From: Myxococcales bacterium
GTDB taxonomy: Bacteria > Myxococcota_A > Polyangia > Polyangiales > Polyangiaceae
Reading direction: 5' to 3'
Length of the DNA stretch: 64,000 nt
Assembly: GCA_016794345.1 (NCBI GenBank)
Contig: JAEUKE010000038.1
Span: 1 to 64,000, forward strand
Part shown: positions 28,967 through 37,789 of the stretch, piece by piece
How positions within the stretch are numbered: the stretch's first letter is position 1
How the letters are laid out: each line of letters opens with the position of its first letter
Made by a program: the position numbers and the translations under genes
The notes under the pieces: model-generated
Told to the model about the DNA's origin: nothing
The model's database searches: none
What the model saw: the letters and a program-made list of their open reading frames with translations, nothing else

Positions 28967-30382
28967 TCAGCCGACGAGCCGCAAGCGGTGCGCCGGAGCG
29001 CTCGGGATGGGGACCGGGTACTCGCCGGAGAAGCAGGCGTGGCAGTATTTGCTCTGGCGGGAAGGCACCCCCTGCACGGTGTCGCACGCCCCGGTGAGCG
29101 CGCCCAGGCTCAGGTAGCCCACGCTGTCGGCCTCGAGGTAAGCCGTGATCTCCGCCGTCGACTGCGAAGACGCGATGAGCTCCTCCCGTGTCGGGGTGGC
29201 GATCCCATAGAAGCAGGGCCATTTCGTGGGGGGGCTCGAGACGCGCACGTGCACCTCCTTGGCGCCGGCGTCCCGGATCATCTTGACGATCTTCCGGCTG
29301 GTCGTCCCGCGGACGACCGAGTCGTCGACCACGATGACACGTTTGTTCTGGAGGACGGCGCGGTTCGGGTTGAGCTTGAGCCGCACGCCGAAGTGCCGGA
29401 TGGAGTCCTGAGGCTCGATGAAGGTCCGGCCGACGTAGTGGCTGCGGATGAGGCCCATCTGGAACGAGAGCCCGGAGGCCTCGGCGAAGCCGATCGCGGC
29501 CGGCACGCCCGAGTCGGGCACGGGGACCACGATGCCGTCGTCGGCGCCGGCGGGCAGGGGGTGCTCCTCCGCCAGGCGGCGGCCGAGCTCCTTGCGGACC
29601 TCGTAGACGCTGGCACCTTCGAGGTTGGCGTCCGGCCTCGCGAAGTAGACGTATTCGAACAGGCACATCGCGCGTGTCTTCTGCTCGAACGGGAAGAAGC
29701 TCCGCATCCCCTCGTCGTCGAAGACGAGGACCTCGCCCGGGCGCACGTCGCGGACCATCTCCCCGCCGATCAGGTCGAAGCTCGTCGGCTCGCTGGCGAC
29801 GAGCGCGACCTCGCGATCCCCGCGGCGCATCTTCCCGAGCACGAGCGGTCGGATGCCCATCGGGTCGCGGACGGCGATCATCTTCCGTTCGGAGAGCAGG
29901 AGCAGCGAGTAGGCGCCCTCCACCTTGCGGAGCGCGTCGACGAGGCGGTCCTCCACGCCGGCCATCTTCGAACGGGCGAAGAGGTGGATGATTGTCTCGG
30001 TGTCGGTGCCGCTCTGGAAGATGGAGCCGGCGGCCTCGAGCTCCGCCCGCAAGGCGTCGTGGTTCGTGAGGTTGCCGTTGTGGCCGAGGGCGATGGACCC
30101 GCTCGCGTAGTCCACCGCGAGCGGCTGGGCGTTTTTCAGGTGAGAGGTCCCGGCGGTCGAGTAGCGCACGTGACCGATCGCCGCGTCCCCCTTCAGCTCT
30201 CCGAGCTCGCGCGAGCTGAACCCGGCCTGCACGAGGCCCATCACACGGTGGGCGTAGAGCCGCTCCCGGTCCGTCGAGGCGATGCCGGCCGACTCCTGCC
30301 CGCGATGTTGGAGCGCGTGCAACCCGAGGTAGGTCAGGTTGGCTGCCTCAGGGTGGCCCCACACGCCGAACACACCGCACAT
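28967..30382 (-). CDS. purF: amidophosphoribosyltransferase
   Basis: A 471-residue first enzyme of purine synthesis. Met-Cys at the start supplies the N-terminal nucleophile after Met removal (MCGVFGVWG), followed by ALQHRGQESAG of the glutaminase domain. VIVVDDSVVRGTTS near 350 is the PRPP loop. The product is phosphoribosylamine. No other purine gene is adjacent. The 133 bp before it hold a long palindrome and a 30-bp-period repeat, which may bear on its control. Confidence 0.95.
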   Translation of the reverse strand: MCGVFGVWGHPEAANLTYLGLHALQHRGQESAGIASTDRERLYAHRVMGLVQAGFSSRELGELKGDAAIGHVRYSTAGTSHLKNAQPLAVDYASGSIALGHNGNLTNHDALRAELEAAGSIFQSGTDTETIIHLFARSKMAGVEDRLVDALRKVEGAYSLLLLSERKMIAVRDPMGIRPLVLGKMRRGDREVALVASEPTSFDLIGGEMVRDVRPGEVLVFDDEGMRSFFPFEQKTRAMCLFEYVYFARPDANLEGASVYEVRKELGRRLAEEHPLPAGADDGIVVPVPDSGVPAAIGFAEASGLSFQMGLIRSHYVGRTFIEPQDSIRHFGVRLKLNPNRAVLQNKRVIVVDDSVVRGTTSRKIVKMIRDAGAKEVHVRVSSPPTKWPCFYGIATPTREELIASSQSTAEITAYLEADSVGYLSLGALTGACDTVQGVPSRQSKYCHACFSGEYPVPIPSAPAHRLRLVG

Positions 30383-30403
30383 GCGCGCTCTCTACCACGC
30401 GTG

Positions 30404-30431
30404 CCCCCCCTCCGCGAACGCGGAGGGGGGG
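30404..30431. repeat. long C-rich palindrome upstream of purF
   Basis: Perfect 13-bp arms (30404-30416 with 30419-30431) and a 2-nt loop. It is the longest member of the C-rich family in this window. Confidence 0.6.
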
Positions 30432-30455
30432 CAGGGGGAGGAAATCACGAGGAGG

Positions 30456-30503
30456 TGTCTTTGGCAGGGCAGCGCAGCGACGGCCTGTCTGTGGCAGGGC
30501 AGC
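30456..30503. repeat. 18-bp direct repeat, 30-bp period
   Basis: Two copies (30456-30473 and 30486-30503) with one mismatch; the core TGGCAGGGCAGC is identical. They lie between purF and the cNMP-binding gene and could be leftover duplication or a binding site. Confidence 0.4.
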
Positions 30504-30515
30504 CGCCCGCCTCCG

Positions 30516-30989
30516 CTACTCGAACTTGCCGGTGACCGAGAGGAACGTGAGCTTGTCGTTCGTCTCGCGGAGGCGCACCGTGAGCATGCGAACGAAGCTC
30601 CACAGCACCTCGTAGGCGAGGTCCTTGTGCAGGAAGAGAAGGTCCTCGAAGGCGTCCTTCGGGAGGGTGAGCAGGCGACAGCGCTCGTGCACCTTGGCGT
30701 CGGCCGAGCGGGGCGCCGAGTCGATCAGGGCCATCTCGCCGAAGACAGCGCCGGGCCCGAGGATGGCCAGCGCCTCTTCCCCCATGCCGGGCACGTCGCG
30801 GCTGATGCGCACGCGGCCCTCGAGGATCATGTAGAGCTTGTCGCCCACCTGGCCGTGCTGGAAGATCAGCGTCCCGAGCCCGTGGGCCTCCTCGTTCGCG
30901 ACGCGCGCGATGAGCTCGAGCGCAGGCCGGGTCAGCCCCTGGAAGAGGGCCACCTTCGCCAGCCTTTCGACCCGCTCGTCTAGGTCCAC
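30516..30989 (-). CDS. single cyclic-nucleotide-binding domain protein
   Basis: A 157-residue protein from GTG 30989, almost all one cNMP-binding domain (GDKLYMILEGRVRI, FGEMALIDSAPRSAD). The phosphate-binding PRSA is kept. There is no DNA-binding helix pair, so it is not a CRP-type regulator. It may be a small sensor that binds partners. No partner gene is adjacent. Confidence 0.82.
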   Translation of the reverse strand: MDLDERVERLAKVALFQGLTRPALELIARVANEEAHGLGTLIFQHGQVGDKLYMILEGRVRISRDVPGMGEEALAILGPGAVFGEMALIDSAPRSADAKVHERCRLLTLPKDAFEDLLFLHKDLAYEVLWSFVRMLTVRLRETNDKLTFLSVTGKFE

Positions 30990-31014
30990 GCCGCCAGTCT
31001 AGCCAAGGGAGACG

Positions 31015-31917
31015 CTATCTCGAGAATTTCACGCGAATCGGGGGGGTGGTCGTCGTCGTGGTCTGCCCGTCTTTGTCGAGCCCGGCCACGTAGCGCCGGC
31101 CGAGGGCGCATTTGCGGGCAGCGCGACCGAAGCCTGCGCCAGGATCCTGGACCACGCTCACGCTCTGGGGCGACCCGTCGGGCCGGACGGTCACGACGAT
31201 GACGGCGACCGCGCTGTCGCGACCTTCGGCGTCCGCCTCGGGTGGGAAGGGGCAGCTCCACGAGGTGGACCCGGCGAGGGAGGCCGGCCGGGACTTGTCG
31301 ACCGGGGCCACCGCGGCCGTCGTGGCGGGGCCGGTGCCGTTGCCGCCTTTCTGACCGTCGTTCCGCGTGTATTGGTTCGGATCGACGCGGTCGGTCCCGT
31401 CCCCCGCGTTCGACACCTTGCCGGTGATGGGGCCCTTGCTGCCGTCTTGGTCGACGACGTTGTAGAACTCCTCGGGCTCCTGGGAGTCCTCCTTGGCCGT
31501 GACCAGGTCGGGCGCCTGCGCGGGCTTGGCCGCGGGCTGCTCCTTGTAGATGTCTTCCTTCGGCTGGGGAAGCGGGGCCTTCTCGGGCTCCTTCTCCACC
31601 TCGGGCGGAGGCTCCTCCTCCTTCACGGGCGGAGGCTCGTCTTTCTTCTCTTCCTTCGCCGTGTCGACCTCGTAGGTCGACCAGAAGAACGAGTGCGCCT
31701 CCTCCCGAGCCTCCCGCACGAACTCGCCCATCGAGATGAGGGCGATGGCGACCCGGACGACGACGTACCCGTGCAGCAGGAAGGCGACGAACAGACCGAC
31801 CGCAGCCCCGACACGAACGCCGTCGCGCCCCACGTCCAGGACCGGAGCGAGCACGTCGTGCTCGCGCGCGGTGACGCGTGTTAGACCAAGCTGAGAGGAA
31901 GCGGCGGCCGAGGTCAT
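31015..31917 (-). CDS. TonB-family energy transducer
   Basis: A 300-residue protein with one helix near 40-60, a Lys/Glu/Pro-rich region (KEEEPPPEVEKEPEKAP) as in TonB periplasm-spanning segments, and a C-terminal domain with VVTVRPDGSPQSVSVVQDPG. It is the third gene of the ExbB-ExbD-TonB operon, one base after the exbD stop. It should transduce proton-motive force to outer-membrane partners. Confidence 0.8.
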   Translation of the reverse strand: MTSAAASSQLGLTRVTAREHDVLAPVLDVGRDGVRVGAAVGLFVAFLLHGYVVVRVAIALISMGEFVREAREEAHSFFWSTYEVDTAKEEKKDEPPPVKEEEPPPEVEKEPEKAPLPQPKEDIYKEQPAAKPAQAPDLVTAKEDSQEPEEFYNVVDQDGSKGPITGKVSNAGDGTDRVDPNQYTRNDGQKGGNGTGPATTAAVAPVDKSRPASLAGSTSWSCPFPPEADAEGRDSAVAVIVVTVRPDGSPQSVSVVQDPGAGFGRAARKCALGRRYVAGLDKDGQTTTTTTPPIRVKFSR

Positions 31918-31918
31918 G

Positions 31919-32356
31919 TCACTTCTTGTCGACGGCTCCTGGCTCGGCCTTCGTCGGCGAGACGCCGAAGGCGATTCGCGTCACGCCGGCCTGCCGCAGC
32001 AGATCGACGATGCGCATGACCCGCCCGTGGGGCACGGTCGCGTCGGCGCGGATGGTGGCCCGCACCTCGGGGTTCTTCGAGAGGGCCTCCTTGGCCATCG
32101 GCAGAACCTTCTCCGCCTCGTCCACCTTCTTGCCATCGACGAAGGTGTCGCCGTTGGGCGCCAGGTCGACGCCGAAGAGCACTTGGGTGTCTTGTCCCTT
32201 CGCCGCCTTCGGCAGGTCCATCGGTACGCTGAGGCTCGCGATGATCCGGGCGGTGACCATCATGATGATGAGCAAGACGAGGCAGATGTCGACGAGCGGG
32301 GTGACGTTGATCCCCGAGATCATCCCGTCATCGTCGTCGCCGGCCGCGGACGCCAT
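31919..32356 (-). CDS. exbD: ExbD/TolR-type biopolymer transport protein
   Basis: A 145-residue protein. N-terminal INVTPLVDICLVLLIIMM is the conserved membrane helix with its Asp; a periplasmic alpha/beta domain follows. Its ATG shares a base with the exbB-like stop (TGATG). Confidence 0.88.
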   Translation of the reverse strand: MASAAGDDDDGMISGINVTPLVDICLVLLIIMMVTARIIASLSVPMDLPKAAKGQDTQVLFGVDLAPNGDTFVDGKKVDEAEKVLPMAKEALSKNPEVRATIRADATVPHGRVMRIVDLLRQAGVTRIAFGVSPTKAEPGAVDKK

Positions 32357-33147
32357 CAGCCCTTCTCCTCGTCGCTGTCCTCACCCTCGTCGGACTTCGT
32401 AGACGGCTCGGGCTTGGATTCGGCCTTGCCTTTCTTTCCAGCCTCGCCCTTCTTGGTCTCCTTGGTCGCGACCTCCGCGGTCACGCCTCGGTAGGCCGAC
32501 GGCATGGGCGCGCCCTTGAGGTGCGAGAGCAGGACACGGGAGAGCGCCTCGGTGTTGGCGAGGGTCGCCTTCGTGATGCGCTGGAAGACGTTGTTCGCCG
32601 CGACCGCCGGAATGGCGACGCCGATACCGACCGCCGTGGCGACGAGCGCCTCGCCGATGCTGCTCATGACGGCCTGCGGCGCGAGCTGGGCGGCGCCGGC
32701 CTCCATCTTCTGCTGGCCGAGGGCGTCGAAGGCCATGACGACACCGATGACCGTGCCGAAGAGGCCGATGAACGGAGCGTTGTTGCCGAGCGTTGCCAGG
32801 TACGCGAGGCGTCGCTCGAGCTTCATCCGCTGCAGCGCCTTGGCGCCCTCCATGGCTTCCTCGGCGGCCGCAGCCCCTCGGTGCGCGACGGCGAGGCCCG
32901 CGGACACCACCGCCGCTTCTGCCGAAGGCGACTGCGACAAGCGCTTCTGCGCGGCTTCGATCGAGCTCTCGAGCGAGGACTGCAGGTCCTTCGCCAGCCG
33001 TGCCAGGTCGTCTCGGAGCGAGTTGTAGAACCACGCGCGCTCCAGGATGATGGCCACGGAAATGACGGACAGCGCGATCATGAGCCACATGACCCAGGCC
33101 GAGCCGGTGCTCACCATGACGCGCTTCAGCCATTCGACGAGATTCAT
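32356..33147 (-). CDS. exbB: ExbB/TolQ/MotA-type proton channel protein
   Basis: A 263-residue protein with three predicted membrane helices, among them the family block FIGLFGTVIGVVMAF and ATAVGIGVAIPAV. The tail is a Lys/Glu-rich stretch not typical of the family. I chose ATG 33147 (MNLVEWLKRV); the frame is open to 33231. It starts the ExbB-ExbD-TonB operon. The 126 bp before it show nothing clear. Confidence 0.85.
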   Translation of the reverse strand: MNLVEWLKRVMVSTGSAWVMWLMIALSVISVAIILERAWFYNSLRDDLARLAKDLQSSLESSIEAAQKRLSQSPSAEAAVVSAGLAVAHRGAAAAEEAMEGAKALQRMKLERRLAYLATLGNNAPFIGLFGTVIGVVMAFDALGQQKMEAGAAQLAPQAVMSSIGEALVATAVGIGVAIPAVAANNVFQRITKATLANTEALSRVLLSHLKGAPMPSAYRGVTAEVATKETKKGEAGKKGKAESKPEPSTKSDEGEDSDEEKG

Positions 33148-33273
33148 AGAGGGGGGGTGCCTTTCCAGCTCGTTTTCGGGTGGGGGACGTCTTATTGCAA
33201 CTCTATTGCGTGGCTGTCGAGCTGAAACCAAACGATTCCATCTCGAGGGACGGATCGGGCTCGGCAGCCGAGG

Positions 33274-34350
33274 CTACGCCTCAGGCCCCGCCTCGGTCGG
33301 CTCGGACGCCCTGTCGTAGCGCGTTTCCACGAGCCTGCATGCCCGGCCGAGCAGGGTCGTGGCGTACGTTCCCTTCGGGAGCACGAAACGAGCGCGCAGC
33401 CCGCCCGGGATCGGCTCGACCTCGACGTCCTCCGCGAAGACCCGGAGGGGGCGGCGCGTGCCTTCCCCCAGCGAGCGGAAGGCGTCGAACGACCGCGGCT
33501 CGAGGCCTCGGGCTTCGAGCACGGCGCGCTCGAGGGCCAGGGCTTCGGCCTCGGGCCACCGCATCGACGCGCCGAAGATGGGGCCCGTCGCCGAGACGAG
33601 GCCCTCGCGCGCCCGCCGCTCGGCGTCCTCCAGCTCGGGGCCCGAGGCCGGCACCGTGAAGAGCCCGCCCGTGTCGTGTTTCTTCGCCACGTCGCCCGGC
33701 AAGATGGTGCTCCAGGTGCCGTCGGCCACCCGCCTCGCGAGCAGCTCGTTGAAGAGGAGGGACTGCAGCGCGGAGAAGAGCATCCGGTGGTCGCGCTTGT
33801 CTCGCGGCCCGCGCTCCTTCCCGGCCAGCCACCCGAGGGCGCGCTCGGGGTTGTCGCCGTCGCGGCCGAAACGTTGCGGGCCGAACGCGTTGGGGAAGCC
33901 GTCCTTCGCGGCACGGATTGCGGCGGCGATGCCGTCCGCAGCCTCGGCGGGGACGTCGCGGAGGACGACGGTGAAGCGGTTGCCGTGGAGGTGCCCGGGC
34001 TTGAGCTTGCCGTTGTGACGCGCCCACTCGAGCACGGTGATCCGCGGATCCTCGAAGGCCGAGAGGAGCGGCGCCGGGTCGACCTTCATCGGAACCGGAA
34101 AGGTCGCGGCCTGGGTCGTGACGCCCACCTTGTCCTTCTGTCCCGCGTAGCCGCACCCGCGAGGATCGGCCCCGAGCGCGCGCGCGAGGACGCGCACGGC
34201 CTCGTCGGTGGTGCAGAGTCGCTTCCGGAAGGTGAGGTAGAGGTGCTCCCCCGAGCCGGAGGGCGGGTACGCGGGGATCTCCTCGACCACGAAGTCTTCC
34301 GGGCTCGATTTGAAGGCGGCGGGGGCGAGTGTCGTCTGATCCGGCAGCAT
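33274..34350 (-). CDS. truD: tRNA pseudouridine(13) synthase
   Basis: A 358-residue TruD. The catalytic Asp is in GQKDKVGVT near residue 80, and NRFTVVLRD and GPQRFGRDGDNP match the family. It modifies U13 of some tRNAs. It is transcribed on its own and divergent from the SUMF1-type gene. Confidence 0.92.
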   Translation of the reverse strand: MLPDQTTLAPAAFKSSPEDFVVEEIPAYPPSGSGEHLYLTFRKRLCTTDEAVRVLARALGADPRGCGYAGQKDKVGVTTQAATFPVPMKVDPAPLLSAFEDPRITVLEWARHNGKLKPGHLHGNRFTVVLRDVPAEAADGIAAAIRAAKDGFPNAFGPQRFGRDGDNPERALGWLAGKERGPRDKRDHRMLFSALQSLLFNELLARRVADGTWSTILPGDVAKKHDTGGLFTVPASGPELEDAERRAREGLVSATGPIFGASMRWPEAEALALERAVLEARGLEPRSFDAFRSLGEGTRRPLRVFAEDVEVEPIPGGLRARFVLPKGTYATTLLGRACRLVETRYDRASEPTEAGPEA

Positions 34351-34406
34351 GGACGCGGGCTCCGATTTGTCGCAATGCCCGAAGGGCTGTGCTCTTCGTC
34401 CCTAAC

Positions 34407-35351
34407 ATGACCCGCCATCGCAAGGGACCGCTGCTCGTCGCTGCCGTCGTTCTGGCGGTCGTGTGCGTCGGTATGCCGGGCCCCGGGGAGGACGGCGAGC
34501 TGGTCCGCTCGGCGGAGGCCGGCGCGTGCCCGACGGGCATGGTGTCCGTCAAGGGCGAGTTCTGCATCGATCGTTACGAGGCCGCGACCGACAAGGTCGC
34601 CGCGCCGAGGCGGGGCAAGCGAGCACCGAAGCGCCTCGGGCGCCACTCGCCGTTCGAGCCCGTGGATGACGGACCCGTCATGGCCGTGAGCGAAAAGGGG
34701 CGCGTGCCTCAGGGCTACATCAGCCGCGACGAAGCGGAGGAGGCCTGCCTCAACGCCGGCAAGCGCCTGTGCACGGACGACGAGTGGCTGACCGCGTGCA
34801 AAGGCAAGAAGCCCACTCTCTACCCGTACGGAGAGGAGCACGAGGAGGGCCGCTGCAACGACAAGGGCGTCTCCAGCTTCAACCTTCTCTTCGGGCCGGG
34901 AAACAACGAGCCGCCCGAACAAGCGGCGTACACACGCGAGAACATGAACGACCCGCGGCTCCTCAAGATGGAGGGCACGGTCGCGAGGACGGGGAAGTTC
35001 TCGAAGTGCAAGAGCTCCTTCGGCGCCTTCGACATGGTCGGCAACCTCCACGAATGGACGGCCGATCCCGACGGGACCTTCCGGGGCGGCTACTTCCTCG
35101 ACACGAGCATCAACGGCAAAGGCTGCGAGTACAGGACGGGCGCGCACGACCGGCGCTACCACGACTACTCCACCGGGTTTCGTTGCTGCTTCGGGGGCAA
35201 GGAGCAGAAGAAGGCCGACGCCATCCTCGCGGCTCGCGCTGCGGGGGCAAAGAAGAAGAAGGGCACCGCAGAGGGGAAAGAGACCGCCGACGACGATCGG
35301 AAGTCGAAGAAGAAGCGCAAGGCGAGCAGCAAGCCGAAGCAGCCGTCCTGA
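34407..35351 (+). CDS. SUMF1/FGE-like protein
   Basis: A 314-residue protein with a signal anchor near residues 10-24 and a domain of the formylglycine-generating-enzyme (SUMF1) fold: SVKGEFCIDRYE near the start, YISRDEAEEACLNAGKRLC, then MVGNLHEWT and a final STGFRC. The fold is also used by non-catalytic lectin-like members. The tail is a Lys-rich stretch of about 50 residues. No sulphatase lies nearby, so I would not assume enzyme activity. Confidence 0.8.
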   Translation: MTRHRKGPLLVAAVVLAVVCVGMPGPGEDGELVRSAEAGACPTGMVSVKGEFCIDRYEAATDKVAAPRRGKRAPKRLGRHSPFEPVDDGPVMAVSEKGRVPQGYISRDEAEEACLNAGKRLCTDDEWLTACKGKKPTLYPYGEEHEEGRCNDKGVSSFNLLFGPGNNEPPEQAAYTRENMNDPRLLKMEGTVARTGKFSKCKSSFGAFDMVGNLHEWTADPDGTFRGGYFLDTSINGKGCEYRTGAHDRRYHDYSTGFRCCFGGKEQKKADAILAARAAGAKKKKGTAEGKETADDDRKSKKKRKASSKPKQPS

Positions 35352-35367
35352 CGCGGCGGTTGCCGCG
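35352..35367. terminator. possible short hairpin after the SUMF1-type gene
   Basis: A 6-bp stem and 4-nt loop directly after the stop codon. There is no T-run, so it is weak evidence for termination. The rest of 35368-35500 shows no gene. Confidence 0.25.
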
Positions 35368-35500
35368 AGTCGAAGAGACAGCGGTCATCTCGGGGCTCTG
35401 AGGCAGGCCCTCCCTCCCCGCGAAAAGCGCCTCCCGAGCCGAATCGTGCCCGAGGCCTCGTTGTGGCTTGTGAGCCTCTGCGACTCAGGATACGTGTTCA

Positions 35501-35953
35501 ATGGGCTTTTTCGGACGAGGAGGCGCTTTGGTACAGAGTAGGGCCAGAAGCTCGCTGCTGGTCTTGGCCGCGCTGACCGTCGCGACTGCTTTCGCGTGCG
35601 GCGACGATGCCGGCACGGGGGGCAGCGGCGGTACGGGCGGCAACAGCACGAGCACGAGCACGACGACGACGACCACGACCTCGACATCGTCGACAACCAC
35701 GACCACCACGACCACGACCGGGACCGGGATGGGCGGCATGGGTGGCGAGGGAGGACAGGGCGGCCAAGGCGGGATGAACCCCGGCGACAACGGCGCGCAG
35801 TCCACCGAGTTCGTCAGCGCAGGCGATGTGGCGACGAGCCAGAACTACAAGCTCGTCTTCACCATGGGCCAGCCGACGCAGAACCAGGAGACCATGACCT
35901 CGCCCAACCATCGCCTGATCGGCGGGTTCGTGGGCGCCACCGGGAGTCCGTGA
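35501..35953 (+). CDS. lipoprotein with Thr/Ser repeat, paired with a collagen-like gene
   Basis: A 150-residue protein. A hydrophobic stretch ends in ATAFAC, a Gly/Ser/Thr low-complexity linker of about 45 residues follows, and the C-terminal 55 residues ([18 protein letters not shown], then HRLIGGFVG) look like a small folded module. Its stop overlaps the next ATG by one base (TGATG). Function unknown; the coupling suggests a joint surface role with the collagen-like protein. Confidence 0.68.
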   Translation: MGFFGRGGALVQSRARSSLLVLAALTVATAFACGDDAGTGGSGGTGGNSTSTSTTTTTTTSTSSTTTTTTTTTGTGMGGMGGEGGQGGQGGMNPGDNGAQSTEFVSAGDVATSQNYKLVFTMGQPTQNQETMTSPNHRLIGGFVGATGSP

Positions 35954-37017
35954 TGAAGAAGATCGCTTCTTGGATGAAGTGGGCAACGATCGCTCTTGCT
36001 GGCCTCGCCACCGTCGGCACCGCCGCCGTCGCCGAGGCCGCGGTCCCCGGGACCATCACGCACCAGGGTCGCCTCTACGACTCGAACGACACGCCCGTCT
36101 CCGGTCAGGTCAGCGTCCAGTTCAGCTTCTTCGACGCCTCCACGGGCGGCAACGAGGTCTGGACCGAGACGCACAACATCACGTTCGACGAGGGCTACTA
36201 TTCGGTCGAGCTCGGCAGCCAGACGCCGTTCGGCACCGCGTTCGACGCCTCCCAGCTCTACCTCGAGATCACCATCGACAACGACGCGCCTCTGTCGCCC
36301 CGGACCGAGGTGCGCAGCGTGCCGTACGCGCTCGTCGCGAACGACGCGGTCGGCGACATCAACCCGAGCTCGGTGAGCATCGGCGGCGTCACGGTCATCG
36401 ACTCGTCCGGCGCGTGGGTCGGCGACCCGACCGGTCTCCAGGGTCCGCAAGGTCCGGCTGGTCCTGCTGGCGCGCAGGGGCCAGCTGGTCCGGCTGGCGC
36501 GACCGGCGCGCAGGGTCCGGCTGGTCCTGCTGGTCCCCAGGGTATCCAAGGCATCCAGGGTATTCAGGGCCCGGCAGGTCCGACCGGCCCCGCAGGTCCG
36601 ACGGGCGCAAGCGGCGTGGTCGCGACCGCGGCGTTCAGCGGATACGCCGGCGCCACCATCGCGGCCAACGCCACCGGGTACTCATTCGTCGGAACGACCG
36701 GGACCGTCACCGTGACCTCGACCACCCAGCGCCTGACCGGCGCTGCGGAAGCCCCGCTCGGCACGACGGCGGGAACGGCAACTTTTTTCGCTGGACTCTG
36801 CTACCGGCTCGGGGCGGCGGGTACGATCACGAACTTCGTGGGCGGCGCCTACTCGGTCTTCGAGGCGGACACCACGCGCTCGGGCACGCCTGTTTCGGCG
36901 TCCGTGACCGGGCTGCCGGCGGGGACCTACACCGTTGGCTTCTGCGTCAACAACGCCGGCACCGTCGCGCTCAACGACAACGATTGGGTCAACGGCTGGG
37001 TCGCCCTGACCAACTGA
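35953..37017 (+). CDS. secreted collagen-like Gly-X-Y protein
   Basis: A 354-residue protein with a clear signal peptide (cut near AEAA). An N-terminal domain of about 125 residues ([18 protein letters not shown]) leads to about 20 Gly-X-Y triplets (residues 161-220), including a repeated GIQ, and then a C-terminal beta domain that may trimerise or adhere. ATG 35953 overlaps the upstream stop (TGATG). It is likely displayed outside the cell as a rod or adhesin. Confidence 0.82.
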   Translation: MKKIASWMKWATIALAGLATVGTAAVAEAAVPGTITHQGRLYDSNDTPVSGQVSVQFSFFDASTGGNEVWTETHNITFDEGYYSVELGSQTPFGTAFDASQLYLEITIDNDAPLSPRTEVRSVPYALVANDAVGDINPSSVSIGGVTVIDSSGAWVGDPTGLQGPQGPAGPAGAQGPAGPAGATGAQGPAGPAGPQGIQGIQGIQGPAGPTGPAGPTGASGVVATAAFSGYAGATIAANATGYSFVGTTGTVTVTSTTQRLTGAAEAPLGTTAGTATFFAGLCYRLGAAGTITNFVGGAYSVFEADTTRSGTPVSASVTGLPAGTYTVGFCVNNAGTVALNDNDWVNGWVALTN

Positions 37018-37033
37018 CAGGCTGGTTACGCTG

Positions 37034-37072
37034 AACCGAGAGGCCCGTGGCGAACCCACGGGCCTTTCGGTT
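37034..37072 (+). terminator. rho-independent-like terminator after the collagen-like gene
   Basis: Two 17-bp arms (37034-37050 with 37056-37072, one mismatch) around a 5-nt loop, 16 bp after the stop. Only three T follow, so the T-run is weak. Confidence 0.65.
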
Positions 37073-37105
37073 TGGAAGTGCAGGGGAGTAGGCTCGGCGC
37101 TCGCG

Positions 37106-37630
37106 ATGGCTGACGAAAAAAGTGGCAGAATCAGCACCCAGACCGCGATCCTGATCGCCGGGGCGCTCGTAGCCGGGGGGCTCTTCTTCGGGCTGCGTGC
37201 CATGAGGCCGTCCGAACCGGCGGCGCCGCAGACGACGGCCGTCGCGACCAATCCCGCCCCCCTGCCGGCGCCGACCGTGCTTCCGTCGCAAGCGTCGCCC
37301 CCTCTGCAGCCCGGCCAGGCCTCCTCGGCAACCCCCGACCCCACGGCTTCCACGAAGCCCGATGTCGTCGCGTCCGATGCCCGGAAGGAGCTCGAGAAGC
37401 AGCGCGCGGCGCTCGTCAAGGCCTGCTTCGAGCCGGGCGCGAAGAAGGTGAAGATCACCCTCAACTTCACGTTCGGTGCCGATGGCAAGCAGATCACGCG
37501 CGGGGTCACCGAGGACCGCGAGACGGGACGCGACGGGGCGGGCCGTTGCGTGTCCGACAAGCTCGATCCCATCGCCGTGCCTCCTCCGGGCGCGAACACC
37601 TACGTCGAGATCCCGTGGGAGCTGCCGTAG
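37106..37630 (+). CDS. membrane-anchored protein with AgmX/PglI-like tail
   Basis: A 174-residue protein with one membrane helix (about 13-30), a Pro/Ala-rich linker and a C-terminal region with paired Cys (KACFEPG, GRCVSD) and ITLNFTFGADG, similar to the domain in the lipoprotein at 4532. It probably spans the periplasm. The 159 bp after it contain no gene I can support. Confidence 0.68.
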   Translation: MADEKSGRISTQTAILIAGALVAGGLFFGLRAMRPSEPAAPQTTAVATNPAPLPAPTVLPSQASPPLQPGQASSATPDPTASTKPDVVASDARKELEKQRAALVKACFEPGAKKVKITLNFTFGADGKQITRGVTEDRETGRDGAGRCVSDKLDPIAVPPPGANTYVEIPWELP

Positions 37631-37789
37631 CGCGCTGAGCCGCACGCCGGGGCTGGCACCGCGTGTGCCCTTCGGGGAGGGGTGGCCAAGCTGCTCCCCG
37701 AGAAGAACGATCTGCGTGGCGCCGTCGTCGCCGCCGAGAGCGCGCGCCGGCACGCGTTCGGCCGGAGGACACGTCGCGCCGCCTGAGGG

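Noticed and set aside
35644..35720. Simple-sequence repeat taken for a CRISPR or microsatellite
   Set aside because: It encodes the Thr/Ser linker of a lipoprotein; no spacers and no cas genes.
37690..37787. Short frame (KLLPEKNDLRGAVVAAESA) after the AgmX-like gene
   Set aside because: It looks protein-like for about 30 codons but has no start, domain or ribosome site; possibly a remnant, not supportable.
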